The notes below the pieces were generated by a model. It saw nothing but the letters and a program-made list of their open reading frames with translations. It was not told the origin of the DNA and did not search any database. Below, piece by piece: positions 8,046-16,575 of a DNA stretch of 19,196 bases (its first letter is position 1; the number at the start of each line of letters is the position of its first letter). Position numbers and translations under genes: made by a program. The stretch is taken from positions 1 to 19,196 of the forward strand of contig JABHUV010000142.1 of assembly GCA_018658605.1 (NCBI GenBank). Direction: 5' to 3'. The stretch is from Planctomycetaceae bacterium (GTDB lineage: Bacteria; Planctomycetota; Planctomycetia; Pirellulales; Pirellulaceae).

Positions 8046-8810
8046 TTAATGTGAATGAGAAACTCGGATTACGCTCATATCAAACGTGCCGTCATCATGC
8101 AAATCAATGACGCGAAACCCTGGCGGCAAGTCTTCCGTCGCAAACTCCTTTGAGTTCATTTTGAATTGGACCGATGTGCTGGGTGTCGTAACAACCGTCG
8201 CTTGAAATAGCTCCGTTTGATAGTCCTGATGCACATGTCCACACACCACTAACTTGATCTGCTCAAATCGCTCGATCAGATTAGCAAACGGAATAAAAGA
8301 AAGCAGGCCCAATTTATCTACCCATTCGCTGCCTACAAAGACGGGTGGATGGTGCATAAACAATGCGGTCGGTTGGTTTGAAGATTCTAAACGACTCTCT
8401 AACCATTCCCATTGTGGTCCAGTCAAGTCACCTTCAACAGCGCCATCTAAAAGCGTGTCGAGCCCAATCAATTGCCACGCACCCACTTCATCGGTAAAGG
8501 TTACCGCTGAGGGACAGCCGTTAATCCGATCACCGAATGCCTCCCGCATTCCGTCACGCATGTCGTGATTGCCCGGTATCACACGTAGTTTGTCTTCCCA
8601 CGGTGTCAATATTTCCCGAACCATGTGATAGGCATCTGGCCCTTCTTCATGGACCAAATCACCCGTAACAATCATGCGATCACATTCCATATAGCTGTCT
8701 TGGATGAGTCGCAAGACGCGTTTTAGCGAATCGTGAGTCCGACATCCAAGCAATTCCTCTGATGGGTCTGTCGAAAGGTGGGTGTCGGTGATTTGTACGA
8801 TTCTCGCCAC
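8046..8810 (-). CDS. CpdA-like metallophosphoesterase (putative 3',5'-cyclic nucleotide phosphodiesterase)
   Basis: The product has 254 residues and no signal peptide, so it should act in the cytoplasm, unlike its neighbours. All calcineurin-like dimetal motifs are present: DTH (Asp9, His11), TGDLVHE (Asp51), GNHD (Asn81-His82), MHHPP (His153) and GHVH (His192, His194). LGCRTHDSL after the first motif and TPSTSVQF near the C-terminus are typical of CpdA, the class III cAMP phosphodiesterase, and the length fits. Other members cleave different phosphodiesters, so cAMP is probable but not certain. It starts with GTG at 8810. The ribosome site TAGGAA (8818-8823) includes the stop codon of the preceding PPC gene, indicating translational coupling. 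A possible cytoplasmic signalling enzyme thus sits inside a cluster of exported proteins. Confidence 0.85.
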   Translation of the reverse strand: MARIVQITDTHLSTDPSEELLGCRTHDSLKRVLRLIQDSYMECDRMIVTGDLVHEEGPDAYHMVREILTPWEDKLRVIPGNHDMRDGMREAFGDRINGCPSAVTFTDEVGAWQLIGLDTLLDGAVEGDLTGPQWEWLESRLESSNQPTALFMHHPPVFVGSEWVDKLGLLSFIPFANLIERFEQIKLVVCGHVHQDYQTELFQATVVTTPSTSVQFKMNSKEFATEDLPPGFRVIDLHDDGTFDMSVIRVSHSH

Positions 8811-8817
8811 GGTCGGA

Positions 8818-8823
8818 TTCCTA
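8818..8823 (-). promoter_or_regulatory. Ribosome binding site overlapping the PPC gene stop codon
   Basis: On the minus strand TAGGAA contains both the TAG stop of the PPC gene (8821-8823) and an AGGA core 8 bases before the GTG start at 8810. Ribosomes ending the upstream gene could restart directly, tying the amount of phosphoesterase to that of the PPC protein. Confidence 0.55.
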
Positions 8824-10935
8824 TTTTTCCGGCTCTCCCTCGTTGGGAACCGTTGTTATAAACAATGGTTGGCTACTATACGTCGCTTTCATAACAAAAT
8901 TTAGCGATATATTTGCCATCACGCTCACTTGTTGTCTTTCAACCTTTTCTATTTTATCATCGGCAATCAAAGTAATATGACCTTTGGTTTCTTTGCCGGT
9001 AATTAAGATTTTACTTTTGCTGCCATCCAGCGTGACACCCTTTGGCAATGTATCTCCCCAAACTGAGCTGAGATGTTTGAAGAGTACATCTAAAGAAATA
9101 TTTTTGTCAAATCCTTCTGCGCGAATCATTTCAACATCAATCCGCACAGCCTCGCCTGGCCTCAGCGTAATTTCTTGCGTGCTCAATTTCAAAGATTGAA
9201 TATCGCTGGGTGTCTGAACCGAAACCGTATGCACCTTTACCGGAAAGTGATTGCGGCCACCGCCGGGCATATACGTTTCTTGATGCGCAAGGGCATCCAC
9301 TTCAACTACTTCTTCAGCGTCGCCGTCCACCGCAGTACCATAGATTCGCACGTTGGCCGCCCCCAACGGAGCATTCTTCGCCGCTTGGAAAATAATACAT
9401 CCGTCCGCAGCATCCGCAAGAATCCGGCCTGCAAACGCGGTCACGCCTGTTGGCATCCCCGAAACATGAAGCTGCACTTCACCAGCAAAGCCGTTGAGTC
9501 GTTTTACGCGGCAAAATACAACACCTCCCGTACCTGGGGCAGTCAGCGTTTTGGCAGTATCCAATAACAGCTCAAACGACGGCTGGCTATGCGCAATCTC
9601 CAATGCATAAACAAATTCAGCACCACCGCGCAAGTGACGATCATAAACGGCTATATAGTAGGTGCCGTCGGCGGGTACAACAAAATTCTCGATCCGCGAG
9701 TCCCAATAAGTGCGGCGTCCAAACTGAAAATCATCCGCCGTCTTAAGCTGCACACCTGCCGAGTTTTCTAACACAATATAACTATCAAGCATCGATTGTC
9801 GACGTCGAGCAATGATCTCAAACGATATCTTGTCGCCCTTTTTAGCTTCGAACTGATAATAGTCGATATCCGCATCACTACTTACGCGACCATTTATGAC
9901 TGCCGGTATTTGAATTTCCTGAGCATGTTCTTTGTCATTGTTGTCAGCCGCGGACTCCAGCAAGATGGTTTCCTTAGAAACATAAACCGCCACAGGATCA
10001 AACACTTGTTGTCCATCCACCAACGACAACATTTGTGGGCCCAACAGCAGACCCGTAGCTGCTGGATCGTAAGTAATCATCGTCGCCGAGGGCACACTCT
10101 CGCCAATCAATTTAAACGTCGTGGGCTGCGTCGCAGAAATCGCCAGTGGAAAAACGTTGGTCGCAAAAGGTCGATTCAATACATCAATCGCATAGTTCCA
10201 GTATTTGTTACCCGTAAAACGCACATCGCGAACTTCGAGGTAATATTCTCCCGCTTGCTGAAATTCAACCACCATAAACGGATCCGCAGCAAAATAGTTA
10301 TCATTGGCGGCAATGGTCGACCCCTGACTGTTTTTGACCGTAATCATTGGGTCTGCGTGTTTCTGAAGATCATGAATACGATCTTGCAGTCGCATACAGC
10401 GGCAATGAAAAACTAATTGCGTCGGAGCGTCAATCGAAAATTTAAAATAATCGCGGTCTTCACCCTTTTCGATCACACCGGTAAGCGTTGCTGGGATTTC
10501 AAAGGCCACCGCGTTTTCTGACGAATCTGATTTGATATCTTCAAAAACTACTTTGTCCCGTGTCACAACAATTTGCCCAACGGTGCTCACTCCGCGTGGA
10601 GTCAACAACTTGAACTCTCTGACTCCCGGAGCAGCGTCAGGCGTTGCGGTAAATTTAATTTTGAGTGTGGTGAGCGACGGTTCCGTCGGTTTTTCACCCT
10701 CTTTTGCCGGAGGCAATTCCGGATGAACAACTTCTCCAGTCAATCCCTCGCCCGAAATGATAACTCGGGTCGCTCCCCACATGCTATAGCGTGATTGAAC
10801 TTCAAGTTCGCCAGTTGTGCCGATTTGGATCGCGATTGGTTGCAACGTCATCAACATTGGATACGATGTCTGCGCTTGTACCCCAATTGCAAACAACAGG
10901 CCAATTAATGTCCCAGCGAGTCGTTTCACGGTCAT
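8821..10935 (-). CDS. Exported protein with two PPC (bacterial pre-peptidase C-terminal) domains
   Basis: The product has 704 residues from the ATG at 10935. A GTG just before it (10938) is also in frame, but it overlaps the ribosome site GAGGAG (10938-10943). A Sec signal (MTVKRLAGTLIGLLFAIGVQAQ) is followed by an Ig-like N-terminal part (about 25-125). Two PPC-type beta-sandwich modules lie at about 147-252 and 344-448. Each shows the pattern D-x-D-Y-F/Y-x-F near its start (EDRDYFKF, DIDYYQF) and a closing G-x-Y-Y-x-x-V strand (GEYYLEV, GTYYIAV). The C-terminal 250 residues look like further beta-rich domains. No catalytic motif is visible, so it is probably a binding or structural protein at the cell surface or in the periplasm. 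It lies 26 bases after the DUF1549/DUF1553 gene, a neighbour I recall as common in Planctomycetes, so the two products may form a complex. Confidence 0.85.
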   Translation of the reverse strand: MTVKRLAGTLIGLLFAIGVQAQTSYPMLMTLQPIAIQIGTTGELEVQSRYSMWGATRVIISGEGLTGEVVHPELPPAKEGEKPTEPSLTTLKIKFTATPDAAPGVREFKLLTPRGVSTVGQIVVTRDKVVFEDIKSDSSENAVAFEIPATLTGVIEKGEDRDYFKFSIDAPTQLVFHCRCMRLQDRIHDLQKHADPMITVKNSQGSTIAANDNYFAADPFMVVEFQQAGEYYLEVRDVRFTGNKYWNYAIDVLNRPFATNVFPLAISATQPTTFKLIGESVPSATMITYDPAATGLLLGPQMLSLVDGQQVFDPVAVYVSKETILLESAADNNDKEHAQEIQIPAVINGRVSSDADIDYYQFEAKKGDKISFEIIARRRQSMLDSYIVLENSAGVQLKTADDFQFGRRTYWDSRIENFVVPADGTYYIAVYDRHLRGGAEFVYALEIAHSQPSFELLLDTAKTLTAPGTGGVVFCRVKRLNGFAGEVQLHVSGMPTGVTAFAGRILADAADGCIIFQAAKNAPLGAANVRIYGTAVDGDAEEVVEVDALAHQETYMPGGGRNHFPVKVHTVSVQTPSDIQSLKLSTQEITLRPGEAVRIDVEMIRAEGFDKNISLDVLFKHLSSVWGDTLPKGVTLDGSKSKILITGKETKGHITLIADDKIEKVERQQVSVMANISLNFVMKATYSSQPLFITTVPNEGEPEK

Positions 10936-10961
10936 CACTCCTCAAAAATAACAATCTTCTG

Positions 10962-13436
10962 CTATTGGATATAAATGAATTGTTTGGAATTGATTAGTGC
11001 CCACAATACGTCTTCGCAACCTTCTTTCATTGTAGGCGCGTCCGAAACAATCTGTTTACACAGTATCTGTTCATCCGGCGTCGCCGCCCGCGACAGCGTC
11101 GCCATAAAAATATGAGCAATGACCTCCTCAACAGGAGCTTCCGCTGTTAGCAATTTCCCTAAATGACTCTGCGGGTCACTAATTTTCTTGGCGATTGTAT
11201 CTCCGTTGAGTGTGTGCAACGCCTGTGCCAAATTCTCATCCGGTGCTCGCTCGCACTCACAAACACTCACTCGTAGCGGCTTTCCGAATGTCTTCAGAAA
11301 ATAGTTCGGGTAATTCGTATCTGGTAGTTCAATCGCCAATGTTCCCGGGGGCAAATCCTTAAACTTTGTTGCCGTTCCCGTCGCGGTGTTGATCGCATCA
11401 AGCATTGATTCGGCTGGTATTCGTTTTGCGTGATAAAATGCGTAGTACTTACCTGCCGAGGCATTCATTTCCGTAGGCTTGGAACCTAGTTGGTATGTTC
11501 GGGACGTCATAATGAGCCGTATCAATTGCTTTAAATCGTAACCGCTTTCTTCAAACGAAGTAGCCAGTGCTGTGAGCATCGCTTCATTGCTCGCTGGATT
11601 CGTAGATCGCATATCATCAACAGGCTCTACAAGCCCTCGTCCCATCAAATAGCGGACATAACGATTCACCACACTTTTCGCAAACCATTTGTTCTCAGTA
11701 GACGTGAGCCAGGACGCCAGCGGAATTCGGCGGTCCAGCGAATGCTCAATAACATCGCCATGTAAGACCGTCGGTTTCATTGTTTCACCCGTGCGTGGAT
11801 GTCGTACGTCACCTGTTGGATTAACAACAACGACTCGTTCTCGACCAAACAACCCAAACTCTTCGCTGCTCTTGGTGCCTACTCGCGAGAAGAAAGCTGC
11901 CATGCCATAGTAATCCGCTTGGCTATAGCTTTCGAATGGATGGTGGTGACACTTGGCACACTCAAGCCGAATACCCATAAATAACTGCGTTGTTGCCTCA
12001 GTTAAGTCAGATGAATTCTTATTAATTTGATAGTAATTCGCTGGACCGTTCATATACAAAGATCCGCGAGCCTGAATGAGGTCTTTCACAAATTCATCAA
12101 ATCCTCGATTAACTCGAAACGATTCGCGGATCCAATTGTGTAGTGACCACATCCCTTGTTCCCCGAGCGTCGCGGAGCTGTTGCGAATCAGGTCCGACCA
12201 TTTAAGAGTCCAATAGGCCGCAAAACGATCATTAAAAACATCCTGTCCCGGATCGCCCGTTAGACCTAATAGTTGGTCTATCAACTTGGTCCGCTTATCA
12301 GGGTCGTCCAAATCCAAAAACTGCTGTGTCTCGACCGGTGTCGGCAAGCCACCGATAGCGTCGAGATAAGCGCGGCGGATAAATGTTGAATCATCACAAA
12401 GCAGAGAGGGCTGGATTCCTAGTTCTCGGAATTTATCTCCCGCAAATTTATCCACTATGTTGTCTTGCGACCATTCCTGCAAATCTACATCTGCACTATA
12501 GGGAATCGTCACCATAACCGTCGTGGCTTGGCCCTCAAACCGTACCATTACGCCAGTTTGGCCTCGGCCCAATGTTTCGACTAAGCCGGCAGTTGAAACC
12601 TTCAAGAGTCCATCATCCAAGGAATCATATCGAGCCAACGCGGTTACGTCTCGCGTTGCTCCATCGGTATAGGTTGCCGTTATTTGAAGCTGTTGCGTGG
12701 CACCAACTTCCGCAACACGTCGACCTGGCGTAGCCACTAGGTCAACCACTGCCGGTGAGTCCTGCGCGGGACCTTGAGCACCACCGCTAACCCATTGAAC
12801 CAATGTGTCGTACATCACTGAACCAACTTTGAGTCGCTTACCACCACCGTGAGGCAGTTGCGCTGTGGGTTTCAAAACAAACAGGCTATTCTCAGGACGA
12901 ATATAATCCACGCGTCGCTGAAGTTGATCTTTTACAATCGATGAAAAATCTTTGCTCGGATCATAGCCAAAGACTGACAGCACAAATCCTCCCTTGCCAT
13001 GCTGACTCGCATGACAAGCTCCCATATTACAACCCGCTTTGGAAAGAACTGGCTGGACGCTGTAGTGGAAATCTAACTCCGGGCTTTGGATAATGTCAGA
13101 AACAATTACAGTAACAATCCGCTTGCTACGGCCTACTCGGATTTGAATCTCTGCGGTGCCATTAGCAACGGCTAATAACAACCCCGTTTGATCTACTGAA
13201 ACAACATCTACATTTGAGGACGTATATTTCGCCATATGGGTTAAATCAGCGCTATCTATCTGAATTTCACCCGACTTCGTCGCCGTGACAATTAACTGGG
13301 TCTGAGCAAAGTTACCTTCCAGTAATACTTCGCGCGGCAACACGGTAAATTTAGCTGCCGCCATCGCCTCACCGGTAAACATAGCCAGCGAGAAAACACT
13401 CAGAGCCATAATCATCGTGTAGTATTTATTTTTCAT
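10962..13436 (-). CDS. Exported Ig-like/DUF1549/DUF1553 protein with two heme-like motifs
   Basis: The product has 824 residues. A Sec signal (about 1-27, ending GEAMAAA) is followed by a bacterial Ig-like (BIG2-type) domain at about 29-113, a cytochrome-like segment with CNMGACH (Cys136, Cys141, His142) and a second Ig-like domain at about 232-312. DUF1549 covers about 325-530 and includes FIRRAYLDAIGGLPTP and ECAKCHHHPF (Cys493, Cys496, His497). DUF1553 covers about 565-820, with WLTSTENKWFAKSVVNR and the end LINSKQFIYIQ. The second motif is a standard CxxCH heme site; the first has four residues between the cysteines, a spacing that binds heme in some cytochromes. These planctomycete proteins are thought to be exported cytochrome-like proteins whose substrate is unknown. 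DUF1501 proteins usually accompany them, and two are encoded upstream here. The ATG at 13436 has no clear ribosome site. Confidence 0.93.
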   Translation of the reverse strand: MKNKYYTMIMALSVFSLAMFTGEAMAAAKFTVLPREVLLEGNFAQTQLIVTATKSGEIQIDSADLTHMAKYTSSNVDVVSVDQTGLLLAVANGTAEIQIRVGRSKRIVTVIVSDIIQSPELDFHYSVQPVLSKAGCNMGACHASQHGKGGFVLSVFGYDPSKDFSSIVKDQLQRRVDYIRPENSLFVLKPTAQLPHGGGKRLKVGSVMYDTLVQWVSGGAQGPAQDSPAVVDLVATPGRRVAEVGATQQLQITATYTDGATRDVTALARYDSLDDGLLKVSTAGLVETLGRGQTGVMVRFEGQATTVMVTIPYSADVDLQEWSQDNIVDKFAGDKFRELGIQPSLLCDDSTFIRRAYLDAIGGLPTPVETQQFLDLDDPDKRTKLIDQLLGLTGDPGQDVFNDRFAAYWTLKWSDLIRNSSATLGEQGMWSLHNWIRESFRVNRGFDEFVKDLIQARGSLYMNGPANYYQINKNSSDLTEATTQLFMGIRLECAKCHHHPFESYSQADYYGMAAFFSRVGTKSSEEFGLFGRERVVVVNPTGDVRHPRTGETMKPTVLHGDVIEHSLDRRIPLASWLTSTENKWFAKSVVNRYVRYLMGRGLVEPVDDMRSTNPASNEAMLTALATSFEESGYDLKQLIRLIMTSRTYQLGSKPTEMNASAGKYYAFYHAKRIPAESMLDAINTATGTATKFKDLPPGTLAIELPDTNYPNYFLKTFGKPLRVSVCECERAPDENLAQALHTLNGDTIAKKISDPQSHLGKLLTAEAPVEEVIAHIFMATLSRAATPDEQILCKQIVSDAPTMKEGCEDVLWALINSKQFIYIQ

Positions 13437-13485
13437 TGTTTGGTACGTTTACAATGGTTTATTATGTGCCCGCTAGCCTTGATCG

Positions 13486-15069
13486 TTAATTCAACGCCCA
13501 GGCAATCGCATTCTTTAACAACACATTCATGGATTTTGTGTCAAAATCTTTGATATGTCCGAGGGATGTATAAAACGCTCGCCCTCCAAAAATCGTCTTA
13601 TTTGTCCAGGCGATTGGTTCCATCGGTTTGTCAGGGATTGTACCTGACAATATCGCCTGTGTAGAACTTGACAACGGGTTTACTTGATACAGCGACCCTA
13701 TCGTGGTGAAATTTTGCAGATCGACACCATTAAGAATTTCGTGTTCGCAAAGCGCCGCGACGGTTGTCGTTTTGCCGTTACCGTGGTGATTCGCATAATT
13801 GCCTCCCCAAATTTCTTGATCAAATTTCTCCCAAGCCACGAGTCCTTCCGGCGGCGATTCGCCGCGCAACGAGAACGCATGGTTCGCTGTTCGAATACCA
13901 ACCACAGGTTTGCCATTTTCAATATGCTGTCGGACTGCCTGTAATTGGTCCTGTGGAAGAACTCGGCGGCGAATGCTAATTAGTAGTAAATCCGCCTGTG
14001 TGATTGCAGGGACCGAATTGGGTAAAGCATTACGTTCACCTTGGCCATCCTCGTCACAATGAACAATCGTCACTTTGTAATCTTTCCCCAGATGCTCTAG
14101 AGCAAATCGCGGCAATGATTCATTGGTTCGATACTCACGTTCGGCAATCAAGATAACAACATGTTTTCTGGTATCCGTTGCATACACAAACGGCTTTCCG
14201 CCAAGAATTTGATCGCTCGTTATCGTCGGGCAAACCCATTTTTCAATATGCTCAACGATTAAATCGGTTCCAGTGAAATGACTCACAAACGGTTTCATTT
14301 TTGGGTTGTACATCGTGTCAGTCAAATCACGGCAGAGTACTACATTCATCCCATTTTGTGCCATTTGGCGTAACCCAAAAGGTCGACCCAACACACACAT
14401 GTTTGTATGCACACCAACAAGCACAACATTTTTGATTCCTGCTTGTTGCAACACATTCCAAATTTCCTCGCCATTATCACTAATCACATCTTTATCGTTA
14501 ATCTCGATCAAGTCTGTTTGTTTTGTCCACGGACTACGCGGATTGAGTCCCATGCCCGTTAGTTTCTTGGCCCAAGCAGCATGCTCCTCTAAGTCGTCAT
14601 CCTCGCCACCATCAGTTTGGTCGATTGGATAGGTGCCTTTTTCTTCGGACGGAATGCTGTAGCACCATTTGCCGATTTCGGCTGGCAAATTATCAGCCGC
14701 TGGAGCATTCAATGCTCTAGCTCGAGCTGGATGATCCTTATAGGGCGCCATACAAGAACTTGGTGCATGAATAATGAGAGCGCCCTGTCGGCGAGATTGT
14801 TTGAGCAGCTTATTCAAACGGGGGGCCATTTCTGTACCGCGGCGAGTTGCATTCAGGCAGTGGTGAAGATCCCACATGTCGCAAACGATTACTGCGGTTT
14901 CGCTGGCTTTCCATTGCTGTTGATCATAGCGAGCCTGAAAGCGTATGTTTTCGTCCGACGTTGCCACTTGCGACCGCAATGTCAAACCAAAATCAGATCG
15001 TTCAGCAGCAGATGCCGAAAAGTTCACGGTAACACCCAATAGTAATAAATAACACCAACGCATGACCAT
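13486..15069 (-). CDS. Exported isochorismatase-like hydrolase fused to a ThuA-like domain
   Basis: The product has 527 residues. A Sec signal (to about residue 21, ending FSASAA) is followed by an isochorismatase-like cysteine hydrolase domain at about 55-285. The triad positions of that family are visible: Asp64 in VCDMWDLHHC, Lys193 in NDKDVISD and Cys225 in HTNMC. A ThuA-like domain with a glutamine-amidotransferase-type fold covers about 302-527, with VVILIAEREYRTNESLP, ISIRRRVLP, GIRTANHAF and FYTSLGHIKDF. ThuA proteins are linked to trehalose or other sugar metabolism, but their reaction is poorly defined. The first domain may hydrolyse an amide or similar bond. A ribosome site AAGGGG lies close before the ATG at 15069; a second in-frame ATG at 15063 has better spacing and also keeps the signal. 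It lies 49 bases upstream of the DUF1549/DUF1553 gene. Confidence 0.9.
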   Translation of the reverse strand: MVMRWCYLLLLGVTVNFSASAAERSDFGLTLRSQVATSDENIRFQARYDQQQWKASETAVIVCDMWDLHHCLNATRRGTEMAPRLNKLLKQSRRQGALIIHAPSSCMAPYKDHPARARALNAPAADNLPAEIGKWCYSIPSEEKGTYPIDQTDGGEDDDLEEHAAWAKKLTGMGLNPRSPWTKQTDLIEINDKDVISDNGEEIWNVLQQAGIKNVVLVGVHTNMCVLGRPFGLRQMAQNGMNVVLCRDLTDTMYNPKMKPFVSHFTGTDLIVEHIEKWVCPTITSDQILGGKPFVYATDTRKHVVILIAEREYRTNESLPRFALEHLGKDYKVTIVHCDEDGQGERNALPNSVPAITQADLLLISIRRRVLPQDQLQAVRQHIENGKPVVGIRTANHAFSLRGESPPEGLVAWEKFDQEIWGGNYANHHGNGKTTTVAALCEHEILNGVDLQNFTTIGSLYQVNPLSSSTQAILSGTIPDKPMEPIAWTNKTIFGGRAFYTSLGHIKDFDTKSMNVLLKNAIAWALN

Positions 15070-15132
15070 TTTCCCCTTATCAATTTATCTAATTTGCGAA
15101 CCAGCGCTGTCCCTAAATATACCACGCACCTC

Positions 15133-16542
15133 TTAAACTAATTCACCAATTAGCGAGCCTTGGTCTAAGAGATACAGCGGGCGTCCCGTTGGATCTCTAA
15201 TCGTCACTCGATCCGCGGTGATACCTAGATTATGGTAAAGCGTGTACATAACATCTTGATAGTGAACCGGTCGACTAGTGGCTTCCCCAGCCGTGCGGTC
15301 CGTCGAGCCAATCACTTGCCCGCCGTGCATTTTACCACCGGTCATAATCGCAGGGCTAACTCGAGGCCAATGATCGCGCCCACCATTTTCATTGATTTTC
15401 GGTGATCGTCCAAATTCGCCCCATAAGACAATCGATACATCATCAAACATACCGCGATCTTTCAGATCATTAATAAATGTCACGATTGCATGGTCAACAA
15501 TTGGCAATGTATACCGCATGCGACTAAAGTTTTTACTGTGTGTATCAAAATCACTAAACGTGACGCTGACACACCGCACCCCAGCTTCAATCAACCGTCG
15601 AGCGATCAACAGCTTCAGCGCCGCTTTCGGCTCGTCAGCTGTGGCATTTCGATAGCCCGCGGCGGCGTGAACTGGCGTGTAGCGTGACACCATCTTGGGG
15701 TCTTCTTTGGATAAATCTAATGCGTCGGCAAATGTGCCTGACAGTAAAATGCCCGTTGCTTGTTGCGAAAACCGATCCATGGCGGCCATCATTCCACTAC
15801 CATCCGCCTCGCGACGAATTGAATCCAAGCTCTTGAGCAACGAGTTACGATCATGTAGCCTATCCGCATTGAGCTCGGCATTGAGTGACAAGCTAGTTGT
15901 ATGATTGGAACCTAGTCTTGCTAATTCACCTTTCATCCCAGTTTCTAAAGGACGATCAAACATACTCGACAAATCCGGCCGAAACGGCTTGTAGGCGGGT
16001 CCTAAAAACCCTGGGCGAGCGCTGTTACGAACCAACGGACGCCCTTGCATTAAATCAACAAACGTTGGTGCCGGGTCGGACACTCGGCCAAGTATCTTAC
16101 TCAACACACAACCCACAGCTGGATGTCCACCCATACTAGATTTTTCGTTGGCATTAAATCCTGATTGACATTGAAATGCATCGTGTCGACCTGCCGAACC
16201 AATCAGACTACGAATGAAGGCAAAATCCTCTGCTTGAGCGGCCATGTTCGGTAACAGTTCACTGATTTGAATGCCCGCTACAGAGGTTGAAATTGGCTGA
16301 AACTCGCCCCGTGTCTCTCGCGGGCCGTCTGGCTTCATATCAATCGTATCCATCTGAGGCGCACCGCCATCGAGATGAATATTGACGATGGCTTTGTTAG
16401 AGGATCCAACGCCTGCGGCAGCCTCAGCCCGCAATAAATCTGCCAAACTCAGTCCAACAACCCCTGCGGAACCAGCGGTCAAAAATTCGCGCCGCGTTAC
16501 TCCATCGCAATGAGTTGCTGCGTTTCCTGTGAGTTTAAACAT
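15133..16542 (-). CDS. DUF1501 protein with Tat signal (copy B)
   Basis: The product has 469 residues. A twin-arginine leader (VTRREFLTAGSAG, Arg17-Arg18) indicates export in folded form. The DUF1501 core shows HLDGGAPQMDTIDMKPDGP (56-74), DFDTH (about 331-335), WGEFGRSP (374-381) and GGRDHW (387-392), ending with DPTGRPLYLL. DFDTH replaces the GGWDTH of copies A and C, and the segment after GRDHW differs too, so B is a separate branch rather than a recent duplicate. The family shares the alkaline phosphatase/sulfatase fold, with no proven reaction. It starts with ATG at 16542, 33 bases after the stop of copy C, and the isochorismatase-ThuA gene follows after 63 bases, so the three are probably co-transcribed. 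Confidence 0.92.
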   Translation of the reverse strand: MFKLTGNAATHCDGVTRREFLTAGSAGVVGLSLADLLRAEAAAGVGSSNKAIVNIHLDGGAPQMDTIDMKPDGPRETRGEFQPISTSVAGIQISELLPNMAAQAEDFAFIRSLIGSAGRHDAFQCQSGFNANEKSSMGGHPAVGCVLSKILGRVSDPAPTFVDLMQGRPLVRNSARPGFLGPAYKPFRPDLSSMFDRPLETGMKGELARLGSNHTTSLSLNAELNADRLHDRNSLLKSLDSIRREADGSGMMAAMDRFSQQATGILLSGTFADALDLSKEDPKMVSRYTPVHAAAGYRNATADEPKAALKLLIARRLIEAGVRCVSVTFSDFDTHSKNFSRMRYTLPIVDHAIVTFINDLKDRGMFDDVSIVLWGEFGRSPKINENGGRDHWPRVSPAIMTGGKMHGGQVIGSTDRTAGEATSRPVHYQDVMYTLYHNLGITADRVTIRDPTGRPLYLLDQGSLIGELV

Positions 16543-16575
16543 AATATCGGATACCTATTAAATCTGCTCTGGGCA

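Noticed and set aside
9796..10416. A 206-residue open frame on the plus strand inside the PPC gene
   Set aside because: Its translation is rich in Arg, His and Lys, shows no known motif, and lies opposite a gene with clear PPC domains and a signal peptide.
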